Shown: positions 6,008 to 13,403 of the stretch, piece after piece | Layout: each line of letters opens with the position of its first letter | How positions within the stretch are numbered: the first letter of the stretch is position 1 | Assembly (NCBI GenBank): GCA_934572325.1 | Contig: CAKTKT010000033.1 | Span: 1 to 20,563, forward strand | DNA from: an uncultured Oscillospiraceae bacterium | GTDB lineage: Bacteria; Bacillota; Clostridia; Oscillospirales; Oscillospiraceae | Length of the DNA stretch: 20,563 nucleotides | Direction of reading: 5' to 3' | Notes under the pieces: model-generated | Told to the model about the DNA's origin: nothing | What the model saw: only the letters and a program-made list of their open reading frames with translations | Database searches by the model: none | Translations under genes and position numbers: made by a program

Positions 6008-6679
6008 ATGAGGATTCTGGTCGTAGAGGACGAAAAAAATCTCAACAGGATAATCAGCGAGGCGATGGAGGACGAGGGGTACAGCGTGGATAGCTGCTTC
6101 AACGGCGCGGACGCGCTGGACTATGCGCTGACGGCGGTGTACGACGTTGTGATACTCGACATCATGCTGCCGAAGCTGGACGGGCTGGAGCTGGTGCGGC
6201 GGCTGCGGCGCGGCGGCAACAACACGCCGGTGCTGTTTCTCACGGCGCGCGACAGCGTCGCCGACCGCGTGGAGGGGCTGGAGAGCGGCGGGGATTACTA
6301 TCTCACAAAGCCCTTTGATTTTAAAGAGCTTATCGCCGTGGTGCACGTCATGACGCGCAAGTACACCGGCAACCGCTCCAACGTCTACACCGTCGGCGAT
6401 CTTACGCTTGACGCCGCCGCGCGCACCGCCGAGCGGGCGGGGAAGAGCATCGAGCTGACGCAGAAGGAGTTTGCGCTGCTGGAATACATGGTGCGCAACT
6501 GCGGCGTCGTCCTCTCGCGCGAGATGATAGAGAACAACCTCTGGAACTACGAGTACGAGGGCGGAACGAACGTGGTGGACGTCTACGTGGGGTATCTGCG
6601 CAAGAAGATGGACACGGGCTTTTCAAAAAAGCTCATACACACCGTGTGGGGCACGGGCTGGGTGCTGAGAGAGGAGTGA
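6008..6679 (+). CDS. OmpR/PhoB-family response regulator
   Basis: A 223-residue two-domain regulator. The receiver domain (about 1-115) has the acidic pocket ED at 7-8, phosphoacceptor Asp51 in VVILDIMLPKLDG, Thr79 in FLTARD, and Lys101 in YLTKPF. The winged-helix DNA-binding domain (about 125-220) contains LTQKEFALLEYMVRNCGVVLSRE-type OmpR helices and the GTNVVDVYVGYLRKK recognition helix. The start ATG has GGGAGAGGGAG upstream. Its partner kinase begins 7 nt after the stop, so the two are one operon. The stimulus is unknown. The divergent PepSY gene is the best candidate target. Confidence 0.93.
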   Translation: MRILVVEDEKNLNRIISEAMEDEGYSVDSCFNGADALDYALTAVYDVVILDIMLPKLDGLELVRRLRRGGNNTPVLFLTARDSVADRVEGLESGGDYYLTKPFDFKELIAVVHVMTRKYTGNRSNVYTVGDLTLDAAARTAERAGKSIELTQKEFALLEYMVRNCGVVLSREMIENNLWNYEYEGGTNVVDVYVGYLRKKMDTGFSKKLIHTVWGTGWVLREE

Positions 6680-6686
6680 CGCGCCG

Positions 6687-8021
6687 ATGTCGGCAAAGCT
6701 GAGAGTGACGCTGTGGATAACGCTGATGGTGCTGCTGCTGGCGGCGATGGTGCTGGTGTTCGTGCTGGTGATAAACGGCGCGTCGGTCACGGACGATCCC
6801 GCTGGGCGGCTGGTGAAGGTCGTGGTGAAAAACGCGGACAGCGTCGAATTTGACAACGGGCGCTTCGAGTGGGATGACCTTGATTTTTATAAGCGCGGCG
6901 TGTATTGCAGCGTATACGACGCCTCCGGCGCGCTGCTGTGCGGCGCGGCGCACGAGAACTGGGATGTTGAGCTCCCGCTGAGGGCAAACGAGATACGCAC
7001 GGTGCGCGCCGGAGGCGAGGAGCTGTACGTCTACGACACGATGGTGGACATGGCCGTGACGGACATATGGGTGCGCGGCATGATACCCACGACGGACACC
7101 TCCGGTCTCATGCACACCATACTTATCCTCACCGTGACGCTTCTGCCCGCGATCCTCGTGCTGTCCGTGGGCGGCGGGTGGCTGATCGCGTGGGGGGCGT
7201 TTCGCCCGATGGACAGGATAATCGCCGCCGCCAACAGCATTTCCGACGGGGACGACATATCCCGCCGCGTGAATATGCGCCGCGGACCGAGCGAGATGCG
7301 GCGGCTGAGCGCGGCGTTCGACAAGATGCTCGACCGCCTTGAGCAGTCGTTCATCACCGAGCGGCAGTTTGCCTCCGACGCCTCGCACGAGCTGAGAACG
7401 CCGATAACGGTAATCCTCGCCGAGTGCGACCGCGCCAAGCGCAAGGACAAGACGCGCGAGGACTTCCTCGGCTCCGTCGCCGTGATAGAGGAGCAGGGGC
7501 GCGCGATGAGCGAGCTGGTGCAGTCGCTGCTGAGCCTGACACGTATGCAGCAGGGCACGGAGCGCTATCCCCTGCGCCGCGGGGATCTGAGCGAGTTTGT
7601 CGCCTCCTGCTGCGGGGAGTTCGTACCCGCTGAGGCGCGCGGCATAACGCTCACTGCCGACATCGAGCCGGACATTGAGCTGGAATACAACCACGCGCTC
7701 ATCTCGCGTGTGGTGCAGAATCTTTTGCAGAACGCCTATAAATACGGGCGCGAGGGCGGGCATATCGCCGTGGCGCTGCACCGCGCCGGAGATAAGGCGG
7801 TGCTGACGGTGAGAGACGACGGCATAGGCATTGCACAGGAGGATCAGGAAAGGATATGGCAGCGCTTCTGGCAGGCGGACGCCTCGCGCGGCGAGGACGG
7901 CGGCACGGGGCTGGGGCTTGCGATGGTGAAGGAGATAACGCAGTTTCACGGCGGCACGGTCGCCGTGGAGAGCGCGGTCGGTCAGGGCAGCACGTTCAGC
8001 GTGATACTGCCGATAAAGTGA
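6687..8021 (+). CDS. Membrane sensor histidine kinase (HAMP-HisKA-HATPase)
   Basis: A 444-residue kinase. TM1 covers about residues 7-30, an outer sensor region of about 110 residues follows, TM2 is about 142-170, and a HAMP linker (FRPMDRIIAAANSISDGDD) leads to the HisKA domain. The phosphorylated His is residue 234 in FASDASHELRTPI. The ATPase domain has the N-box NLLQNAYKYG (Asn349), G1 DDGIGI (377-382), F-box WQRFW and G2 GGTGLG (405-410). All catalytic motifs are intact. It should phosphorylate the regulator encoded 7 nt upstream. The outer region matches no sensor domain I can name. A strong terminator closes the operon. Confidence 0.93.
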   Translation: MSAKLRVTLWITLMVLLLAAMVLVFVLVINGASVTDDPAGRLVKVVVKNADSVEFDNGRFEWDDLDFYKRGVYCSVYDASGALLCGAAHENWDVELPLRANEIRTVRAGGEELYVYDTMVDMAVTDIWVRGMIPTTDTSGLMHTILILTVTLLPAILVLSVGGGWLIAWGAFRPMDRIIAAANSISDGDDISRRVNMRRGPSEMRRLSAAFDKMLDRLEQSFITERQFASDASHELRTPITVILAECDRAKRKDKTREDFLGSVAVIEEQGRAMSELVQSLLSLTRMQQGTERYPLRRGDLSEFVASCCGEFVPAEARGITLTADIEPDIELEYNHALISRVVQNLLQNAYKYGREGGHIAVALHRAGDKAVLTVRDDGIGIAQEDQERIWQRFWQADASRGEDGGTGLGLAMVKEITQFHGGTVAVESAVGQGSTFSVILPIK

Positions 8022-8039
8022 CGCGACTGCATATGCAAA

Positions 8040-8078
8040 GGACGCCCGCGCTCGTTCCGCGGGCGTCCGTCTTTTTTT
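8040..8078 (+). terminator. Intrinsic terminator of the two-component operon
   Basis: GGACGCCCGCG pairs perfectly with CGCGGGCGTCC around a seven-base loop, followed by GTC and seven T. A textbook intrinsic terminator, 18 nt after the kinase stop. Confidence 0.93.
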
Positions 8079-8163
8079 CGCTCCGTGCGCAACATTCCGC
8101 GATAAACCGTGTCTCTATAGATGAAAGTCCAAAATACATAACACGAAACACGGGGGTGAGGCT

Positions 8164-8721
8164 ATGATCAGCGACGCTGATATAATAGACCACTATTGGC
8201 AGCGCGATCAGCGCGCCATCAGCGAGAGCGACGAGAAATACGGCGCATACTGCCGCGCGGTCGCCATGAACATCGTGGGCGACGAGCGCGACGGGGAGGA
8301 GTGCGTGAGCGACACGTGGCTCGCCGCGTGGAACACCATGCCGCCCAAGCGCCCCGCGCGGCTCTCGGCGTATTTTGCCGCGATCTGCCGCAACAGAGCG
8401 CTCAACATCGCGCGGCGCGCCGGACAGGCGAAACGCGGCGGCGGGCTTGCCGCCGCGCTGGAGGAGCTGGGCGAATGTGTGGCGGGGCGCGAGGACGTGC
8501 AGCGGGAGGTCGAGCGGCGCGAGCTCGTGCGCGCGATCGACGGCTTCCTTGCGCGGCTCGGCGACACGGAGCGGCGCGTGTTCGTCAGCCGATACTGGCA
8601 TATGGCGGCGGTGGATGACATCGCCCGCGCCGCGGGCTTCTCGCACGCGAAGGTCACGAGCATGCTGCACCGCACGCGCAAAAAGCTCGCGGCGTATCTG
8701 AGAGAGGAGGGCTTGGCATGA
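8164..8721 (+). CDS. ECF-type RNA polymerase sigma factor
   Basis: A 185-residue sigma-70 family protein with region 2 (about residues 20-85; AMNIVGDERDGEECVSDTWLAAWN and AYFAAICRNRALNIARR) and region 4 (about 125-180; LGDTERRVFVSRYW, then an HTH DDIARAAGFSHAKVTSMLHRTRKKL). There is no region 1 or 3, as expected for ECF factors. GGGGGTGAGG precedes the ATG. The stop overlaps the start of the next gene by 4 nt (ATGA), so the pair is translationally coupled, the usual layout of a sigma factor and its membrane-bound controller. It probably directs transcription of a small envelope-related regulon. The target promoter is unknown. Confidence 0.9.
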   Translation: MISDADIIDHYWQRDQRAISESDEKYGAYCRAVAMNIVGDERDGEECVSDTWLAAWNTMPPKRPARLSAYFAAICRNRALNIARRAGQAKRGGGLAAALEELGECVAGREDVQREVERRELVRAIDGFLARLGDTERRVFVSRYWHMAAVDDIARAAGFSHAKVTSMLHRTRKKLAAYLREEGLA

Positions 8722-10394
8722 AGCGGGAATTTCTTGTGGACGCGCTGGGCGGGATCGATCCGGCGTATGTAGACGAAGCAGGGGCGTTTTTGTACGCCGA
8801 GACGGGAAGCGGCGGCAAAAAGCGCCCCGCGCGCAAGACGCTGGGCATGCTGCTCATCGCGGCGGCGATAGTGTCGCTGCTGACGGCGACGGCGTTTGCG
8901 GCGGGGCTGCTGGGACTGCGCGATCACGTCAGCGAGGGCGGGCGCATCACGTTCAACGGCTATACCGGCTCCCCCGAGGCGCGCGCGGCGGATGAGTGGC
9001 ACGACTACAAGGCGGAGTATTACGCCCGCCGCATGAGCGAGGGAACGGGCGTTATAGGGGGCGCGGATAACTCATGGACGGAGGAGAGCCCCGAGCTTGC
9101 CGCGGCGGAGGCGAACTACGGCGCGATAGAGCTGCCGATGGCGGAGAAGCTCGTGGAGATCGCGGAGCGGTATGGGCTGAGGCTGCACACATGGCAGACC
9201 TCCGTGCTGACAGACGCGGACTTCCGCGACGCGGCAGGACTGCCGGACGGCTTTTTGACGGCGGACGGGCTCGCCGCCGTCTCCGGCACGATATACGAGG
9301 ACGGATCGTTCACATACGCTCTGCGCACGAGCGCGCCGGAATGGGAGGCGGGGCGCGTGGTCCTGTCGCGCAGCCGTTCGGGAACGCTGATGTGCTGGAC
9401 GCCCGCGCTGCATGGCGGCGGCGAATACACCGAGTGGGCGTACACCAACAAAAGCGGGCAGGAGCTGTGCCTTGCGATCAGCCGCGTGGAGGAGAGCGCG
9501 CCGGATGGGCTAATGACGGACGACGATGCGTACTGGTTCGGCACGTCGTATATCGGCGGCGTGTTCTGCGAGGAAAACGGCTGGTACATCAGTGCCGTGG
9601 GCGGGCTTGGCAGCGGCGGCGACCGCGCGGCGCTGGAGGAGCTTGCCGACAGCGTGGACTTCTCGGCTTGCAGCAGCGGCGAGACAAACGTTGACCGCTA
9701 TCGGGAGTATAAGGCGCATGAGCTTAAAGGCAGCACGGCGCTGAGCTATGCGGAGCTTCTGGCGGCAAACGAGGTGCGGGCGCTGCGGGAATTTAAGCAG
9801 AGGTACAGCGAAAGCTTCGGTCAGTGGTCGGAGCAGGTGCAGGACTGGTACACCCCGATGGATATAAGGCTGGCAGTGCCCGGCAATATGGACGAGGCTG
9901 CCGCCGCCGCGCGCGAGGAGATATGCGCGAAGTACGCGCTCACCGCGCCGGAGCGCGCGGAGGAATACAATGCATCGGACGAGGCGGCGTTCGGCGCTAT
10001 CAGACAGGAGAGGTTCACGGCGGCGGACATAACGATAAGAATAGTCTATGACACGCTCGCGTTCTCGGCGGCGGGGCGTTCCCCCGCGGGCTTCAATCTC
10101 GACTATATCCCCAAGGGAAGCCTCTACATCAACACATGGTCAACGGCTTTCCGCTTTCTCGACGACGCGCCGAGCTGGATGTACAGAACCGCGAACGGCG
10201 ACGAGGTGTGCATCGTCCTCGGCGGCTGGGGCTACGGCTATGTGATATATGAGAGTGCGAACGCCTACGTGCTGCTTTCATCGGACGGCTTTGTGCCGAC
10301 GAGCGTGACCGGCGGCGACTCCGGCACGGACGGCAGGGCGGCGTACCGCATGGAGCGTCTTGCCGACAGCATTGAGTTTTCAAAGCTGAAATGA
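8718..10394 (+). CDS. Putative membrane-anchored anti-sigma/sensor protein
   Basis: A 558-residue protein with a short cytoplasmic N terminus (about 1-40, with ALGGIDPAYVDEA, a motif seen in clostridial proteins paired with ECF sigma factors), one membrane segment (about 41-64), and an outer region of about 490 residues. The outer region holds two related modules. Each has a Y(T/R)-N/A-x-G-x-E-L/V-C segment, a GWYISAV/AYVLLSS strand, and an ending LADSVDFS or LADSIEFS (the second at the C terminus). A Glu/Arg-rich helical part lies between them. It resembles the DUF4179/DUF4367-type partners of ECF factors and may hold the sigma factor inactive until an envelope signal is sensed. No classical ZAS zinc motif (HxxxCxxC) is present. 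Confidence 0.72.
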   Translation: MKREFLVDALGGIDPAYVDEAGAFLYAETGSGGKKRPARKTLGMLLIAAAIVSLLTATAFAAGLLGLRDHVSEGGRITFNGYTGSPEARAADEWHDYKAEYYARRMSEGTGVIGGADNSWTEESPELAAAEANYGAIELPMAEKLVEIAERYGLRLHTWQTSVLTDADFRDAAGLPDGFLTADGLAAVSGTIYEDGSFTYALRTSAPEWEAGRVVLSRSRSGTLMCWTPALHGGGEYTEWAYTNKSGQELCLAISRVEESAPDGLMTDDDAYWFGTSYIGGVFCEENGWYISAVGGLGSGGDRAALEELADSVDFSACSSGETNVDRYREYKAHELKGSTALSYAELLAANEVRALREFKQRYSESFGQWSEQVQDWYTPMDIRLAVPGNMDEAAAAAREEICAKYALTAPERAEEYNASDEAAFGAIRQERFTAADITIRIVYDTLAFSAAGRSPAGFNLDYIPKGSLYINTWSTAFRFLDDAPSWMYRTANGDEVCIVLGGWGYGYVIYESANAYVLLSSDGFVPTSVTGGDSGTDGRAAYRMERLADSIEFSKLK

Positions 10395-10442
10395 TGAAAT
10401 AAGACCGGATATACCGCGCCGGACGGAAAAAAACGAAAAATC

Positions 10443-10479
10443 ATGCGTACATATTCGCATTTTGCGGATATGTACGCAT
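10443..10479. terminator. Long palindrome downstream of the anti-sigma gene
   Basis: ATGCGTACATAT (10443-10454) pairs perfectly with ATATGTACGCAT (10468-10479). A single mismatch then leads to CGC/GCG and a five-base ATTTT loop. It lies 48 bp after the sigma/anti-sigma operon. The T-rich side (runs of T after the hairpin) is on the minus strand; on the plus strand no U-tract follows. It may be a transcript-end hairpin or a protein-binding site. Confidence 0.5.
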
Positions 10480-10550
10480 CATGCTGTGCGCCCGCGCGGA
10501 CGGTGCTGCGAAAAACGGCAAAAAAGTTGAGAAGAATAATAATAAAAGTA

Positions 10551-10579
10551 TTGCATTATGGGAATAAATCTGGTATTAT
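10551..10579 (+). promoter_or_regulatory. Strong promoter of rpsB-tsf
   Basis: TTGCAT (10551-10556), 17 nt, TATTAT (10574-10579). An AT-rich tract (GAAGAATAATAATAAAAG) just upstream resembles an UP element, as expected at a ribosomal-protein operon. Confidence 0.82.
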
Positions 10580-10585
10580 ATCAAG

Positions 10586-10685
10586 GCATTTCGCACGGGA
10601 ACGGACCTTCCCCATGTGGCCCGCAGGGCTTGGCGGAGGGGTTGAGGTTTCCGGAGGGAAAAAACAAATATTTGGAGGAAACAAA
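10586..10685 (+). other. Structured rpsB 5' leader
   Basis: The transcript leader is about 100 nt and GC-rich in its middle. CCCC (10610-10613 region) can pair with GGGG near 10637-10640, enclosing CCGC/GCGG, which gives a stacked hairpin ahead of the GGAGG at about 10673. Ribosomal-protein leaders often bind their own product for feedback control. Whether this one binds S2 is inference, and I do not recognise a named leader motif. Confidence 0.35.
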
Positions 10686-11435
10686 ATGTCAGTAGTATCC
10701 ATGAAGCAGCTTCTGGAAGCCGGTGTCCACTTCGGTCACCAGACCCGCCGCTGGAACCCCAAGATGGCGGAGTACATTTACTGCGAGCGCAACGGCATCT
10801 ACATCATCGACCTGCAAAAGACCGTCAGGAAGCTCGAAGAGGCGTATGAGTTCGTCCGTCAGCTCTCCGAGAACGGGCAGAGCATTCTGTTCGTCGGCAC
10901 GAAGAAGCAGGCGACTGACGCCGTCAAGGAAGAGGCGTCCCGCGTCGGTATGTACTATGTCAACGCCCGCTGGCTGGGCGGTATGCTCACCAACTTCAAG
11001 ACCATGCGCACCCGCGTTGACCGTCTTGCACAGCTCAAGAAGATGCAGGAGGACGGCACGTTCGATATGCTGCCCAAGAAGGAAGTCATGAAGCACCTGG
11101 GCGAGATGGAAAAGCTCGAAAAATACCTCGGCGGCGTGAAGGACATGAAGAAGCTCCCCGGCGCGCTGTTCGTCGTTGACCCGCGCAAGGAGCACAACGC
11201 CATTGCCGAGGCGCGCAAGCTGCACATCCCCATCGTCGCCATCGTTGACACCAACTGCGACCCCGATGAGGTCGATTACGTCATCCCCGCCAACGACGAC
11301 GCTATCCGCGCCATCCGCCTGATCGCCGCCACCATGGCAAACGCCGTGCAGGAGGGTCGTCAGGGCGTTGACGCCGAGGCTGCCGAAAGCGAGGCTGTCG
11401 AGGCAGCCGTTGCCGAGGCGAGCGCAGAGGAATAA
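10686..11435 (+). CDS. rpsB: 30S ribosomal protein S2
   Basis: A 249-residue protein, the normal S2 length. It starts MSVVSMKQLLEAGVHFGHQTRRWNPKMAEYIY, the conserved S2 N terminus, and contains ILFVGTKKQA, NARWLGGMLTNFKT and PGALFVVDPRKEHNAIAEA, then the Ala/Glu-rich tail typical of Firmicutes S2. The frame is open further upstream, but the ATG at 10686 matches the family start and has TTTGGAGGA just upstream. S2 joins the small subunit late, on the S1/head side. The next gene is tsf, the nearly universal bacterial order. Confidence 0.98.
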   Translation: MSVVSMKQLLEAGVHFGHQTRRWNPKMAEYIYCERNGIYIIDLQKTVRKLEEAYEFVRQLSENGQSILFVGTKKQATDAVKEEASRVGMYYVNARWLGGMLTNFKTMRTRVDRLAQLKKMQEDGTFDMLPKKEVMKHLGEMEKLEKYLGGVKDMKKLPGALFVVDPRKEHNAIAEARKLHIPIVAIVDTNCDPDEVDYVIPANDDAIRAIRLIAATMANAVQEGRQGVDAEAAESEAVEAAVAEASAEE

Positions 11436-11449
11436 GCTTGATATTTACG

Positions 11450-11479
11450 GATAAGGGGCGGCTGTGCCAGCCCCTTATC
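11450..11479 (+). terminator. Hairpin between rpsB and tsf
   Basis: GATAAGGGGC pairs with GCCCCTTATC, with GGC-TGT-GCC stacked inside. Only a short, weak T-rich stretch follows, so this looks like an attenuator or RNA-processing/stability hairpin adjusting S2 against EF-Ts levels rather than a full terminator. Confidence 0.6.
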
Positions 11480-11519
11480 TTGAGCAATCGTATTTCATTA
11501 TAATAGGAGGAAAATGAAC

Positions 11520-12446
11520 ATGGCATTTACCGCTCAGGATGTAAAAACTCTCCGTGAGATGACCAACGTCGGCATGATGGACTGCAAGAAGGCTCTGACC
11601 GAGACCGACGGCGATATGGACAAGGCAGTCGAGTGGCTGCGCGAAAAGGGATTGGCAAAGGCGGCGAAGAAGGCGGGACGCATTGCCGCCGAGGGCATGG
11701 CTTACGCCGATGTGTGCCCCACTTGCGGCGTCGGCGCGATCGTCGAGGTCAACTGCGAGACCGACTTCTGCGCCAAGAGCGATCCGTTCGTCGCGTTCGT
11801 CAAGGACATCTGCAAGACCGTCATCACCGAGAACCCCGCAGACGTTGACGCGCTCATGAACTGCAAGTACGCCGGCTCCGCCCACACCGTCGCCGAGACG
11901 CTCCCCGAGAAGGTCATGTCCATCGGCGAGAATCTCCAGATCCGCCGCTTCGTCCGCTTCGACAAGAACACCAGCGTCGCCTACGTCCACGCCGGCGGCA
12001 AGATCGGCGTGCTCGTCAACCTCGCTGTCGAGGGCGGCATTGACGCGACCGAGATCGGCAAGAACGTCGCCATGCAGATCGCGGCGCTCAACCCCCGCTT
12101 CTGGGACAAGAGCAACGTCACCGAGGACGTGCTCGAGGAGGAGAAGAGAATCGCGCTCGCGCTCATGGATCAGGACCCGAAGATGGCATCCAAGCCGCAG
12201 CAGGTCAAGGAAAAGATCGTCATGGGCAAGATGAACAAGTTCTACGAGGAGAACTGCCTGCTCCAGCAGGAGTACGTCAAGGACAACTCCATGACCGTCG
12301 AGAAGTATATCGCCTCCGCCGCGAAGGAGCTGGGCGGCTCTGTCAAGTTCGTTGACGCCGTGCGCTTCATGAAGGGCGAGGGCATCGAGAAGAAGCAGGA
12401 GGACTTCGCCGCGGAAGTCGCTGCCCAGATGAACATGGGCAAGTGA
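11520..12446 (+). CDS. tsf: Translation elongation factor Ts
   Basis: A 308-residue EF-Ts, which exchanges GDP for GTP on EF-Tu. The N-terminal UBA-like part is MAFTAQDVKTLREMTNVGMMDCKKALTETDGD in family order, followed by AVEWLREKGLAKAAKKAGRIAAEG and the catalytic core VNCETDFCAKSDPF; the TDF motif contacts EF-Tu. The ATG at 11520 is preferred to the one at 11514 because AGGAGG (11505-11510) is then 9 nt away rather than 3, and homologues begin MAxT. A CPTCG segment near residue 67 is an additional Cys pair. The length and two-subdomain core are normal. Confidence 0.97.
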   Translation: MAFTAQDVKTLREMTNVGMMDCKKALTETDGDMDKAVEWLREKGLAKAAKKAGRIAAEGMAYADVCPTCGVGAIVEVNCETDFCAKSDPFVAFVKDICKTVITENPADVDALMNCKYAGSAHTVAETLPEKVMSIGENLQIRRFVRFDKNTSVAYVHAGGKIGVLVNLAVEGGIDATEIGKNVAMQIAALNPRFWDKSNVTEDVLEEEKRIALALMDQDPKMASKPQQVKEKIVMGKMNKFYEENCLLQQEYVKDNSMTVEKYIASAAKELGGSVKFVDAVRFMKGEGIEKKQEDFAAEVAAQMNMGK

Positions 12447-12476
12447 GCACCCTTCCAAGCTCACAAAAAGCATATC

Positions 12477-12508
12477 ACAGCGGCCTCGTATGAGGTCGCT
12501 GTTCATTT
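12477..12508 (+). terminator. Terminator after tsf
   Basis: ACAGCGGCCTC pairs with GAGGTCGCTGT (one G-T pair) around GTAT, then TCATTTT. It closes the rpsB-tsf operon. Confidence 0.8.
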
Positions 12509-12538
12509 TCCTACGAATTTTGTATGATTTGCGCGCCA

Positions 12539-12581
12539 CTGTTGCAACAGCAACATAATTGCGGCGCACGTCGTATATAAT
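12539..12581 (+). promoter_or_regulatory. Upstream region of the suf pair: palindrome and -10 element
   Basis: CTGTTGCAACAG (12539-12550) is a perfect 12-bp palindrome and a possible operator. TATAAT (12576-12581) is a consensus -10, but no good -35 lies 16-18 nt upstream. That fits a regulated promoter whose activity depends on a bound protein. The downstream leader of about 70 nt is GC-rich. Confidence 0.42.
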
Positions 12582-12656
12582 AATAGTATACAGTACAGGA
12601 GGGAGGCGGCAGGCGGCTTCGTCGGCGCATCCCGGAAAGAAAGGTAAACCAGAGAG

Positions 12657-13403
12657 ATGCTTGAGCTGAAAAATATCCGCTTTGAGGTGGAAGCGGAGGA
12701 CAAGTCCAAGGAGATAATAAAGGATGTGAGTCTGACGATCCCCGACGGGGAGTTCGTTGTGGTCACGGGACCGAACGGCGGCGGCAAGTCCACGCTGGCG
12801 CGGCTGATAATGGGCATTGAGAAGCCCACCGCCGGCTCTGTCGTGTTCGACGGACAGGACATCACCGCCCTCGGCGTGACCGAGCGCGCGAACCTCGGCA
12901 TCAGCTACGCCCTGCAGCAGCCCGTGCGCTTCAAGGGCATCCGCGTGGTGGATCTGCTGCGTCTGGCGGCGAAAAAGGAGCTGAGCGTGGGCGAGGCGTG
13001 CGATTACCTCGCGGCGGTGGGGCTGTGCGCGCGCGATTATATAGAGCGCGAGGTCAACGCCAGCCTCTCCGGCGGCGAGCTGAAGCGCATCGAGATCGCC
13101 ACGGTGCTCGCGCGCGGCACGCGCCTTGCGGTGTTCGACGAGCCGGAGGCGGGCATAGACCTGTGGAGCTTCCAGAGCCTTATACAGGTGTTTGAGAATA
13201 TGCGCCGCCGCACGCACGGCTCCATCCTCATAATCTCCCATCAGGAGCGTATACTGGAGATCGCGGATGAGATAGTGCTGATTGCGGACGGAAAAGTGGA
13301 AAAGCAGGGACGGCGGGACGACATACTGCCCGAGCTGATAAAAACCACCGCGCCCGCGATGTGCAACAGGATACTGGAAGGAGGACGCAGTGATGCTCAG
13401 TGA
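12657..13403 (+). CDS. sufC: Fe-S cluster assembly ATPase SufC (minimal SUF/SMS type)
   Basis: A 248-residue ABC-type ATPase with Walker A GPNGGGKST at 38-46, Q-loop SYALQQPVRFKG (83-94), signature LSGGE at 137-141, Walker B LAVFDEPEAGID at 157-168 and H-loop ISHQ (His195). The E-A-G-I-D after Walker B and the Q-P-x-x-F-K-G region are SufC hallmarks; SufC is soluble and drives the SufB scaffold. The ribosome binding site is weak: the nearest purine run is AGAAAGG about 14 nt upstream. It overlaps sufB by 11 nt. Neither a full sufBCD set nor sufS/sufU genes are nearby. Confidence 0.9.
   Translation: MLELKNIRFEVEAEDKSKEIIKDVSLTIPDGEFVVVTGPNGGGKSTLARLIMGIEKPTAGSVVFDGQDITALGVTERANLGISYALQQPVRFKGIRVVDLLRLAAKKELSVGEACDYLAAVGLCARDYIEREVNASLSGGELKRIEIATVLARGTRLAVFDEPEAGIDLWSFQSLIQVFENMRRRTHGSILIISHQERILEIADEIVLIADGKVEKQGRRDDILPELIKTTAPAMCNRILEGGRSDAQ

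Noticed and set aside
6633..7949. A 438-residue minus-strand open frame opposite the histidine kinase
   Set aside because: Antisense shadow of a complete kinase, with no recognisable domain.
8086..8163. An ECF-type autoregulatory promoter upstream of the sigma gene (AACATT ... CGTGTC)
   Set aside because: The spacing of about 11-12 nt is too short for the usual ECF -35/-10 pair, so it is not supported by sequence alone.
10443..10685. N-terminal extension of rpsB to the ATG at 10443
   Set aside because: It would run through the palindrome, the promoter and the leader. S2 homologues begin at the ATG at 10686, which has its own ribosome binding site.
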